Source: Opitutaceae bacterium (GTDB lineage Bacteria; Verrucomicrobiota; Verrucomicrobiia; Opitutales; Opitutaceae). From it: a DNA stretch of 11,783 bases. The notes beneath the pieces were generated by a model, which did no database searches, was not told the DNA's origin, and saw only the letters and a program-made list of their open reading frames with translations. A program made the position numbers and the translations under genes. Positions 1 to 5,867 of this stretch are shown in pieces (position 1 is the stretch's first letter; each line of letters begins with the position of its first letter). The stretch lies in the NCBI GenBank assembly GCA_023265535.1, contig JAHFTI010000073.1, forward strand, positions 1 to 11,783, written 5' to 3'.

Positions 1-465
1 CTCCACGAACTCGCAGCCCCAGATCCCGTCGACGTGCGGGGCGGCGGCGCTGCCGCGCACCATCTCGGCGAGGCCGGTGCTCACGATATAGTGCTCGAGC
101 TGGAGCTCGTGTTTCTCGTACTCGGGCTTCTCATGGACCCAGGCCTTGCTGGCCTGGAAAAAGTCGGGCATGCCGGGGTAGAAGCGGATCTCGCCGCCGC
201 ACTCGCGAAGGATCTTGTTGCTGAGCTTGGGCATCAGTCCCGCCAGCACGTAGGTCAGCATGTGGTTGAGGTAGGCGATCTCGCTCGAGATCATGCAGCC
301 GCGTTTCTTGTAGAGCTCGCCCAGCGCGTTGGACTCGGTCCAGAAGTTGCGCTCGTCGATGCCGAAGCGCCTGAAAAGGGGGCTCTGCATGTATTCCGGG
401 ATGAGGGTCTTGTCGAAGTCCCAGATGCAGGCGATGGTGTTCTGAGTGAAGAGCGTGGTGGCCAT
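1..465 (-). CDS. HAD-superfamily hydrolase, N-terminal part (runs off left edge)
   Basis: The minus-strand frame starting with ATG at 463-465 stays open to the window edge and gives 155 residues. Residues 14-21 read IWDFDKTL, the haloacid dehalogenase motif I (nucleophile D16, acid D18, T20). Residues 127-131 (IVSTG) fit motif II, followed by LAEMVRGS, as in phosphoserine-phosphatase-like members. The roughly 100 residues between them (helical, with several aromatic residues) would form the cap. Motifs III and IV lie beyond the window. A Mg-dependent phosphohydrolase acting through an aspartyl-phosphate intermediate is expected from the family; the substrate cannot be told. No clear Shine-Dalgarno precedes the ATG and no in-frame start is visible just upstream, so the start is reasonable but not proven. 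It is divergent from prfA. Confidence 0.85.
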   Translation of the reverse strand, partial: MATTLFTQNTIACIWDFDKTLIPEYMQSPLFRRFGIDERNFWTESNALGELYKKRGCMISSEIAYLNHMLTYVLAGLMPKLSNKILRECGGEIRFYPGMPDFFQASKAWVHEKPEYEKHELQLEHYIVSTGLAEMVRGSAAAPHVDGIWGCEFVE

Positions 466-838
466 GATGATGCCGCTGTCGCGCGGCGCGGGGTCGTGTG
501 CCGACCACTCAAGCCATCCTCCCCCCGGGCCGCAAGGCTGCAGTCGCCCCGCTGACTTCGAGCCCACCATTGTGCACCGGGGTTCCCTCGCTCCTGCTTC
601 ACCACTGATTCCCTTGGACCACAAGGCACGGAGGACAATGAGCTGGGGCCGCTTCGGACCGGGACATCCACGGCCTCAGGTCTCCTCGAGCCTTTCGACA
701 TCATTCCTCCCCTGTTTCGCCCTCTGTGCCCCGTGGTCCTCCCGCATGGGGGCCTCCCGGAGCCACCGCTTTGCTCCCATGCCCATGAAAGAAAGCTGGA
801 ACTGTGGGCGCAGTGCCCGCAAGGCTAGGGGTGACCGC
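466..838. other. Divergent intergenic region between the HAD gene and prfA
   Basis: This stretch of 373 bases holds no convincing gene. An open plus-strand frame runs through it into prfA, but its translation is Ser/Pro/Arg-rich, has no resemblance to the release-factor N-terminus, and begins inside the HAD gene. I found no good sigma-70, sigma-54 or sigma-28 promoter. An imperfect inverted repeat (733-739 with 759-766, with an inner CCC/GGG pair around 741-750) and a short GGGC/GCCC hairpin (806-818) lie in the prfA leader. Both promoters should be here because the flanking genes diverge, but I cannot place them. Confidence 0.5.
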
Positions 839-1960
839 ATGCAAAAACTCCCGGACATCGCCCCTTTTCAGCAAAGACTGGACGAACTCGACGCCCAGAT
901 GGCGGATCCGTCGTTTTATTCCAGCCCGCGCAAGGCCGCCGAGGTCTCGCGCGAACAGCAGCGCGTGGCCCAGCTCGTGGCCGACTACCGTGCCCAGTTG
1001 CGCACCGTGCGCGAGATCGCCGAGGCCCAGGCCCTCATCAAAGACCCCTCAGCCGATCCCGACCTGCGGGAGCTCGCCGCCCTTGAGTTGCCCGAACTGC
1101 AGCAGCGCGCCGAACAGCTTTCCCAGACTGTATTGACGGCGATGATACCGCCCGAGGCCTCCGACTCGCGCAACACCATCATGGAAATCCGGGCGGGCAC
1201 GGGTGGCGAGGAGGCGGCCCTCTTCGCCGCCGAGCTTTCGCGCGCCTACCTCAAGTACTCCGACGGCCGCGGCTGGAAGGTGCAGCCCCTGAGCACGAGC
1301 GGCAGCGAACGCGGCGGCTACAAGGAGGCCATCTTCCTGATCTCGGGCCAGGACGTGTACAAGCAGCTCAAGTTCGAGAGCGGCGTGCACCGTGTGCAGC
1401 GCGTTCCCCTCACCGAGGCGAACGGCCGCATCCACACCTCAACCATCACCGTGGCCGTGTTGCCCGAGGCCGAGGAGGTCGACATCGAGATCGATCCCCA
1501 GGACCTGGAGATCACCGTGCAGCGCGCCAGCGGCCCCGGAGGCCAGGGCGTGAACACCACCGACTCTGCCGTGCGCATCGTGCACAAGCCGACCGGCCTG
1601 ATGGTGTTCTGCATGGACGACCGCAGCCAGCTCAAGAACAAGGCCCGCGCCATGGCGGTGCTGCGCTCCCGCCTGCTCAAGCTCAAGGAGGAGGAGGAGC
1701 GCTCCAAGTATGCAGCGCAGCGCCGCAGCCAGATCGGCACGGGGGACCGCAGCGAGCGCATCCGCACCTACAATTTTCCGCAGAATCGCATGACCGACCA
1801 CCGCATCGGCCTGACCATGTACAATCTTCCCCAGGTCATGGAGGGCCAGATCGACGCCATCATCGAGGCCCTGCAGAAGGCCGACTTTGAGGAGAAATTC
1901 GCCCAGCTCACCGGCCAGGAGTTCAATCCCCGCAGGGGCTCCGCCGACGAGGAGGACTGA
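839..1960 (+). CDS. prfA: Peptide chain release factor 1 (RF1)
   Basis: This is a 373-residue class I release factor that reads UAA and UAG in the ribosomal A site and triggers peptidyl-tRNA hydrolysis. Visible landmarks: the N-terminal helical domain (residues 1-105), the RAGTGGEEA segment (118-126), HRVQRVP leading into the tripeptide anticodon PLT (190-192), and the catalytic GGQ at 234-236 within GPGGQGVN. The PxT tripeptide (not SPF) separates RF1 from RF2; x is Leu here, a position that varies in the family. The C-terminal region, with RIRTYNFPQNR at 307-317, is complete. I chose the ATG at 839 because it gives the usual length (E. coli RF1 has 360 residues) and has AGGGG at 827-831 eight bases upstream. 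The preceding open 131 codons are not RF1-like. prmC follows, as in many bacteria. Confidence 0.97.
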   Translation: MQKLPDIAPFQQRLDELDAQMADPSFYSSPRKAAEVSREQQRVAQLVADYRAQLRTVREIAEAQALIKDPSADPDLRELAALELPELQQRAEQLSQTVLTAMIPPEASDSRNTIMEIRAGTGGEEAALFAAELSRAYLKYSDGRGWKVQPLSTSGSERGGYKEAIFLISGQDVYKQLKFESGVHRVQRVPLTEANGRIHTSTITVAVLPEAEEVDIEIDPQDLEITVQRASGPGGQGVNTTDSAVRIVHKPTGLMVFCMDDRSQLKNKARAMAVLRSRLLKLKEEEERSKYAAQRRSQIGTGDRSERIRTYNFPQNRMTDHRIGLTMYNLPQVMEGQIDAIIEALQKADFEEKFAQLTGQEFNPRRGSADEED

Positions 1961-1997
1961 GCTGCGGTTTTGTCCCGCCCCCCCCGGTCCCTGCTTG

Positions 1998-2020
1998 CAG
2001 GCGCTTCCGCCTGTTTCTTT
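1998..2020 (+). terminator. Weak terminator/attenuator hairpin between prfA and prmC
   Basis: A perfect 6-bp stem (CAGGCG 1998-2003, loop CTTC 2004-2007, CGCCTG 2008-2013) is followed by TTTCTTT (2014-2020). The stem is short and the T-tract is interrupted, so partial termination or mRNA end protection that lowers prmC relative to prfA is likelier than full termination. A run of eight C (1978-1985) lies just before it. Confidence 0.45.
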
Positions 2021-2090
2021 CGCACCCTGCTCCCACGCTTTGGGTTGCCCCTCGCCGTCCTCTCTGCCTCTGTGATGCCACTTCCGCGCC

Positions 2091-2963
2091 GTGCATAGCG
2101 TCCTCGAAATCATCCGCAAGACGACCGACTTCCTCGCCTCCAAGGGCGTCGACAACGCCCGTTTCAACTCGGAGGTCATCATCGGTCACGCACTGGGCCT
2201 GAAGCGCATGCAGCTCTACATGCAGTTCGAGCGTTTCCTGACGGAGCCCGAGCTGGAGAAGGTGCGCCCCCTCGTGCGTCGCCGCTCCCTGCGCGAGCCG
2301 CTTGCCTACGTCGTCGGCGACACGGATTTCTTCGGCCTCAAGATCAGGTGCGACCGGCGTGCGCTCATCCCCCGTCCGGAGACGGAGGAACTCGTGGAGC
2401 ACGTGCTTTCCCAGGTGGCGGACAAGGCGGCCCCGCTGTGTATCCTGGATTTGGGTACAGGAACGGGCTGCATCGCCCTGGCCCTGGCCACGGCCCTTCC
2501 GAATGCCACGGTCCATGCCGTGGATGCGAGCGCCGACGCGCTGGCGCTCGCCGCCGAGAACGCCGCATCCCTCGCCCTGGCCGCGCGTGTGACCTTCCAC
2601 AACTCGGACTGGTATGCCCAACTGGAGGCGGGCCTGCGTTTCGATCTCATCGTATCGAATCCGCCCTACCTCACCGAGCAGGAAAGCGCGGAGGCCATGC
2701 CTGAGGTCCGCCAACACGAGCCCCGGTCGGCCCTGGTCGCACCGGAGGCGGGCACGGCCGACCTGAGGCGCATCATCTCGGGGGCGGCGACCTTCCTGCA
2801 ACCAGGTGGCCTTCTTGCGCTCGAGACGGGCATCGCCCAGCACGCTGCGTTGCTGGCGCTCATGCAGTCGGCGGGCTTTGCCGACGCACGTTCGCTGCAG
2901 GATCTTTCCAAGCGGGACCGCTTCCTGAGCGGACGCCTGGCCCCGGCCGCGGTCTCCGCCTAG
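2091..2963 (+). CDS. prmC: Release factor glutamine N5-methyltransferase (PrmC/HemK)
   Basis: This 290-residue protein methylates the GGQ glutamine of RF1 and RF2 using S-adenosylmethionine in the cytoplasm; here the expected target is Gln236 of the neighbouring RF1. The N-terminal helical domain (1-80) ends in EPLAYVVGDTDFFG (69-82). PRPETE (94-99) is followed by SAM-binding motif I DLGTGTG (120-126), the acidic residue of motif II (VDAS, 145-147) and the substrate-binding NPPY (190-193). The C-terminal DLSKRDRFLSGR (271-282) is typical. The start is GTG at 2091: an in-frame TGA lies at 2073-2075, so no earlier start exists, and the family-typical helix starts right here. No obvious Shine-Dalgarno is seen. 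Its stop TAG (2961-2963) overlaps the stop of the convergent minus-strand gene. Confidence 0.96.
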   Translation: MHSVLEIIRKTTDFLASKGVDNARFNSEVIIGHALGLKRMQLYMQFERFLTEPELEKVRPLVRRRSLREPLAYVVGDTDFFGLKIRCDRRALIPRPETEELVEHVLSQVADKAAPLCILDLGTGTGCIALALATALPNATVHAVDASADALALAAENAASLALAARVTFHNSDWYAQLEAGLRFDLIVSNPPYLTEQESAEAMPEVRQHEPRSALVAPEAGTADLRRIISGAATFLQPGGLLALETGIAQHAALLALMQSAGFADARSLQDLSKRDRFLSGRLAPAAVSA

Positions 2964-3346
2964 AGGCGCGGACCGTAGAGCTTCTGCAATTGCGAGGGCG
3001 GCGGGGGAGTGGCGGCGGGACGCGCGGCACCCATGCTGTAGCGGAAGAGCAGCTGCTCGTTCTCGCGGTCGAGGTGCAGGATCTGCATGATGCGCGAGCG
3101 CGCCTTTTCCATCAGGGCCTTGTCGATGCCGGGCCGCGCGGGGGCCTGTGCGGCCAGCGAAATGTTCAGCGCCTTCAGGGCGGCCAGGCTGCCCTCGAGG
3201 CTGGCGAGGAGGGCCCGCTTGCGGTCGAGCAACTCGGCGTCAGGGGCGCGCTGCTGCTGCTTGAGGAACCGGTTCTCCTCGAGGCTGAGCTGATGGATTT
3301 CGTCGCAGATCTGCAGGTGCTGGTGGATCGTCTCCGACGGGCTCAT
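2960..3346 (-). CDS. Small coiled-coil protein, FlgN-like (putative flagellar export chaperone)
   Basis: The protein has 128 residues. Its ATG (3344-3346) overlaps the TGA of the upstream TPR gene as ATGA, so the two are translationally coupled; this fixes the start against a longer frame whose first 30 residues overlap the TPR gene. Residues 5-65 are a helix rich in Leu, Glu, Gln and Arg, with LLDRKRALLASLE at 39-51. A second helix at 75-105 carries RENEQLLFRYS (94-104). The tail is Pro-rich (110-118). Length, two long helices, the central K/R-x-LL segment and the late NxxLL recall FlgN/FliT-type chaperones that hold hook-filament junction proteins before export. That is a resemblance by eye, strengthened by a sigma-28-like promoter ahead of the cluster. 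A generic coiled-coil protein is the alternative. Confidence 0.6.
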   Translation of the reverse strand: MSPSETIHQHLQICDEIHQLSLEENRFLKQQQRAPDAELLDRKRALLASLEGSLAALKALNISLAAQAPARPGIDKALMEKARSRIMQILHLDRENEQLLFRYSMGAARPAATPPPPSQLQKLYGPRL

Positions 3347-4989
3347 TTGGTGGCGGGGGCGTTGGCTGAAGGCTGTGCCTCGGGATCGATGTTGGGAAGG
3401 AGGCTGTTGAGGCGTTGCTCGGCATTGTGCACCCACTCGATCTGGCTGAGGCGCCAGGTCGACATGCGGGCGAGGTCTGCGAGCTCGACTTTGCGAGGAT
3501 CATCCCCCTTGTGGGCGGCCGCGATGTCAAGGATCGTCTTGTAGTTCTCGATGGCCTTGTCCTTGCGTCCCTGGCGTTCCTGGCAGAGCGCGATCTGGTA
3601 GAGGATGGGGGCCCTCCAGCCATCCTCGCTCGAAAGCTCGAGAAGGCTGAGGTAGATCATGAGTGCGCTGCTGGTGTCGCCCTGGTTGTAGAATTCGTTG
3701 GCGATCTGGTTGCCGGTCTTGCGTTGCCAGTAGGCCCAGCGTTTCGGGTCCTGTGCCGTGCGCGTGCGCTCGGTGCGCAGGAGTTCGAGCGCCTCAAAGA
3801 GCGCATCCTGGCTGCGGCCCAGCTTGCGCAGGGCATCCGCGATGATGTAGCGGGCCTCGGGCACGTTCTCGTCGTCGGGATTGAGCTCGATGAAGGAGCG
3901 CAGCTGCGTGATCGCCCCTATGTTGTCTCCAGCGAGCTGCTGTGAGTAGGCGGCCTTGAAGTGGGCGCGTGCACGGTCGGTCGGGTGAAGGTCGAGCAGG
4001 CGCAGGCGCGAGTAGAAGCGCATGGCCTCCTTGTAGTCCCCGGACATGAAGTAGGTTTCCGCGATCTCGAACTGCGCGGTCTTGGCGAGCTGCCGGTAGC
4101 GGGCTGCGCCGTCCTCGGTCAGCTTGATCGTGGAGTTGATGACGCTGTAGAAACGCGTGATGGCGGTCTTGTAGGCGCCGAGCGCGCGCTGGCAGCGGCC
4201 GAGGTCGAGGTAGATCTCGGGAGTGTCGGCCTCGGCGGGAAAATCCTTGATGAGGCGTTCGAACACGGCGACCGCCTTGGTGAGTTCGCCCTGCTTCTTG
4301 AGGGTGCGGCCGAAACCGAGGAGGGCCGCCCTGATCTTGGCCTTGGGCATCTTGTGCGTGAGCAGCTGGCGATAGCCGATGAGGGCGGTGTCGTAGCGCC
4401 CGTCCTCGTAGGCCTTGTCCGAATACTTCATGAGCTCCGCGGACTGCAGGCTCATGATCTCCTCCGGCACTCCCTTGTTTTCCCCGTGGGCGTCCTCGCC
4501 TGCCTCAGCGGGCTTGGCGTGAGCAGATGCGGCATGCGCGTCGGCAGTCTCGGCCTTCGCTCCGGGGGCGTGCGGATCGGCTGCCTTGGTGGCGGGGTGG
4601 GGCTTCTCGACGGTGGCGGAGTGGTCCTGGTCCTTGGCGTTCGGCTCCACAGCATGGCCGGGAGCGGGTCCATGGGGTTCCGGCCCGGCGGGGTCAGTCC
4701 CGGGTGCCGCCTGCTTTGCGGGAAGGGGGGCCGCGGCCGGCGCGTGGGTGTCCTGCGCTGCGGCCGGAGAAGGGCCCGGTTCGGCCTTGGCGTCGGGGGG
4801 GGCCTCCGCCTTGCCCTCTGCCGCGCTGGTGTCCACCAGGGGCTGCGTCTCAAGCGAGGCGTGCTCGGGCGGTGGAGTGTCCTTGCTGGCCGCCGTCTCG
4901 GCGGCGTTCAGGGAGGGCGCGCCGAAGAGCGCCTGTGCGAGGCCGCAGGCGAGACTGGTAGTGAAAAGTCGGATACGTCTTGGGTGCAC
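3343..4989 (-). CDS. Secreted TPR-repeat protein with Ala/Pro/His-rich N-terminal region
   Basis: This is an approximately 548-residue protein. A basic N-terminus (MHPRRIR) and a hydrophobic stretch to residue 28, ending LNA-A near residue 29, form a Sec-type signal peptide. Cys15 does not sit in a proper lipobox, so lipoprotein anchoring is unlikely. Residues 30-175 are low-complexity Ala/Pro/His/Lys/Glu, an extended and perhaps wall-spanning tether. From about 180 to 515 there are TPR-like helix pairs, for example AYEDGRYDTALIGYRQLL (192-209), then repeats around 225-245, 262-282, 306-328, 345-368, 382-403 and 462-485. TPR arrays are protein-protein scaffolds, and an exported one suggests an envelope-complex role; no catalytic motif is seen. 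The start is GTG at 4989, which directly precedes the signal peptide; there is no in-frame ATG nearby. A strong hairpin lies 11 bases upstream. Possible parallels are BamD/CpoB-like periplasmic TPR proteins or flagellar/motor accessory factors. Confidence 0.85.
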   Translation of the reverse strand: MHPRRIRLFTTSLACGLAQALFGAPSLNAAETAASKDTPPPEHASLETQPLVDTSAAEGKAEAPPDAKAEPGPSPAAAQDTHAPAAAPLPAKQAAPGTDPAGPEPHGPAPGHAVEPNAKDQDHSATVEKPHPATKAADPHAPGAKAETADAHAASAHAKPAEAGEDAHGENKGVPEEIMSLQSAELMKYSDKAYEDGRYDTALIGYRQLLTHKMPKAKIRAALLGFGRTLKKQGELTKAVAVFERLIKDFPAEADTPEIYLDLGRCQRALGAYKTAITRFYSVINSTIKLTEDGAARYRQLAKTAQFEIAETYFMSGDYKEAMRFYSRLRLLDLHPTDRARAHFKAAYSQQLAGDNIGAITQLRSFIELNPDDENVPEARYIIADALRKLGRSQDALFEALELLRTERTRTAQDPKRWAYWQRKTGNQIANEFYNQGDTSSALMIYLSLLELSSEDGWRAPILYQIALCQERQGRKDKAIENYKTILDIAAAHKGDDPRKVELADLARMSTWRLSQIEWVHNAEQRLNSLLPNIDPEAQPSANAPATK

Positions 4990-5000
4990 GATGCTGGATC

Positions 5001-5031
5001 GGGACGCCCCGCGGTTGCGCGGGGACGTCCC
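5001..5031 (-). promoter_or_regulatory. Strong RNA hairpin just upstream of the TPR gene start
   Basis: Arms at 5001-5013 and 5018-5031 pair over 13 bp with one bulged base (5024) around a 4-base loop (5014-5017). On the minus-strand transcript the stem ends 11 bases before the GTG start codon at 4989. No T-tract follows, so it is not a canonical terminator. It could control ribosome access, stabilise a processed mRNA end, or serve as a protein-binding site. Confidence 0.55.
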
Positions 5032-5037
5032 ATCATG

Positions 5038-5064
5038 GAATCAGCTCAAAAGTGCCTGTCCTTA
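5038..5064 (-). promoter_or_regulatory. Weak sigma-28-like promoter candidate before the TPR gene
   Basis: On the minus strand, TAAG (complement of 5061-5064) is followed after exactly 15 bases by GCTGATTC (complement of 5038-5045). The consensus is TAAA, N15, GCCGATAA: three of four and five of eight positions match. Transcription would begin almost at the hairpin 5001-5031. Only the exact spacing and the better copies nearby make it worth listing. Confidence 0.25.
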
Positions 5065-5068
5065 AGGG

Positions 5069-5088
5069 AAAAATGCGCGGTGCGCTAT
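5069..5088 (-). terminator. Weak intercistronic terminator/attenuator
   Basis: On the minus-strand transcript a short stem (GCGC with an outer AT, complements of 5073-5078 and 5082-5088, loop 5079-5081) starts at the stop codon of the proline-rich gene and is followed by a U-run (A-run 5069-5073 on the plus strand). The stem is only about six pairs with one bulge, so partial termination before the TPR gene is the most it can mean. Confidence 0.35.
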
Positions 5089-5654
5089 TCCTGCCTGTAG
5101 GTGGCGGAGCTGGGAACCTGCGTCGGGGCCGGTGGCTGGGCGGGCATCTGTACAGATACGCCGACCTGGGCGCCGTTCTTCGGGAAGAGGAAGAAGGGGA
5201 TCACGTCCTCCGGCCTGACTTCCTTGCGAAGGTCGTCGGGCAGGATGGCGGGAATCTCCTCCTCCTGTTTCCTGCGCTGCTGTTCCTGCCGGGTGGGAAG
5301 CCTGGGAGCGGTGCCTGGCACTGCTTCCATGCGTTCCTGTGCGACAGGGGGCGGCGGCGGCAGGGCATTCTCGTCGAGAGCGCTGTTGCCTGGAGGCGAG
5401 GCTTCGACGTCGTAGGCCGGAGGTGGCAGGGGCGCCTTCACACGCAGGGGTGGGGAACTCGCGACCGTGAGATACGGACGTGAGACAGGCTCGGTTGCCT
5501 GATCGAAGTTCCCCGCCTGGGTGTTGTTGGCGGGCTGGTGTGGCCGGTGCAGTGACGTCGAGGCCTCAGTTCCGAGCGCAGGGAGCAGGACAAGCGAGAA
5601 CAAGCGGAGAAGCCGCTCGATGCCGTCCAGCGCGCTGCGGGACTTAAAGGTCAT
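5085..5654 (-). CDS. Proline-rich exported protein of unknown function
   Basis: I do not recognise this 189-residue protein. The ATG at 5652-5654 has GGAG eight bases upstream, one of the clearest ribosome sites in the window. Residues 1-14 carry basic residues and 15-28 (LLRLFSLVLLPALG) are hydrophobic with AST after, a signal peptide or N-terminal anchor. Residues 60-125 are Pro-rich, including six consecutive prolines (99-104 region). A charged segment follows (EQQRRKQEEE, 124-133). Residues 134-160 (IPAILPDDLR, then VIPFFLFPK) look like the only conserved, possibly folded part, and the tail is again Pro/Gln-rich. It is the first gene of a three-gene minus-strand cluster with the secreted TPR and FlgN-like genes, behind a sigma-28-like promoter. 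An envelope or flagellum-associated role is inferred from context only. Confidence 0.75.
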   Translation of the reverse strand: MTFKSRSALDGIERLLRLFSLVLLPALGTEASTSLHRPHQPANNTQAGNFDQATEPVSRPYLTVASSPPLRVKAPLPPPAYDVEASPPGNSALDENALPPPPPVAQERMEAVPGTAPRLPTRQEQQRRKQEEEIPAILPDDLRKEVRPEDVIPFFLFPKNGAQVGVSVQMPAQPPAPTQVPSSATYRQE

Positions 5655-5707
5655 GGGAATTTCTCCAATCCATTTTGGATGGATTGTCCTGGTCTTGCCT
5701 GCATGAA

Positions 5708-5734
5708 GTATCGTCCGTCGGCACGTTAACTTGA
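5708..5734 (-). promoter_or_regulatory. Sigma-28 (FliA)-like promoter upstream of the proline-rich/TPR/FlgN-like cluster
   Basis: On the minus strand TCAAGTTA (complement of 5727-5734), an 11-base spacer and GACGATAC (complement of 5708-5715) match the FliA consensus TAAAGTTT-N11-GCCGATAA at six of eight positions in each half, with exact spacing. Predicted start near 5700 gives a leader of about 45-50 bases before the ATG at 5654. It is weaker than the pair upstream of the cheX-like gene but has the same geometry and orientation. Confidence 0.5.
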
Positions 5735-5764
5735 ATGGTCTTTTCAGGAGCGGTGCGCCCCCCC

Positions 5765-5803
5765 TGAAAAAAACAAGCCCCCACCCACGGAGTGGGCGGG
5801 GGC
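5765..5803 (-). terminator. Strong rho-independent terminator after the REC-STAS gene
   Basis: Arms 5777-5788 and 5792-5803 form a 12-bp stem with a 3-base loop. The single plus-strand mismatch (5783/5797) becomes a G-U wobble in the minus-strand transcript, so the stem is continuous there. It is followed by TTG and a run of seven T (A-run 5767-5773 on the plus strand). It sits about 65 bases past the stop of the upstream gene. Confidence 0.92.
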
Positions 5804-5867
5804 GTATCGCAGGGCCGGCACGTCAGCTGTTTCCGAACGAACTGCCGTGCCGGAAGATGTGGGCAGG

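Noticed and set aside
34..555. Plus-strand and alternative minus-strand frames over the HAD gene
   Set aside because: Only the minus frame starting at 465 gives the DFDKT and IVSTG motifs. The others are shadows.
614..641. Possible sigma-70 promoter for prfA (TTGGAC, 16 bp, CAATGA)
   Set aside because: The -10 hexamer matches TATAAT at essentially one position, too poor to report as a feature.
446..838. N-terminal extension of prfA (131 extra residues in an open frame)
   Set aside because: The extension begins inside the HAD gene, is low-complexity and not RF1-like. ATG 839 with AGGGG upstream gives the normal RF1 length.
1978..1985. Run of eight C as a phase-variation tract
   Set aside because: It lies between genes, after the prfA stop and well upstream of the prmC start, so slippage would not change any reading frame.
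4930..4989. Lipobox at Cys15 of the TPR protein
   Set aside because: Positions -3 to -1 (Ser-Leu-Ala) do not fit the usual lipobox and the hydrophobic region before it is very short. An ordinary signal peptide cut near residue 29 fits better.
3961..5100. Plus-strand open frame antisense to the TPR gene
   Set aside because: Composition mirrors the Ala/Pro/His-rich strand (Gly/Val/Arg); no motif and no ribosome site. The minus frame has a signal peptide and TPR repeats.
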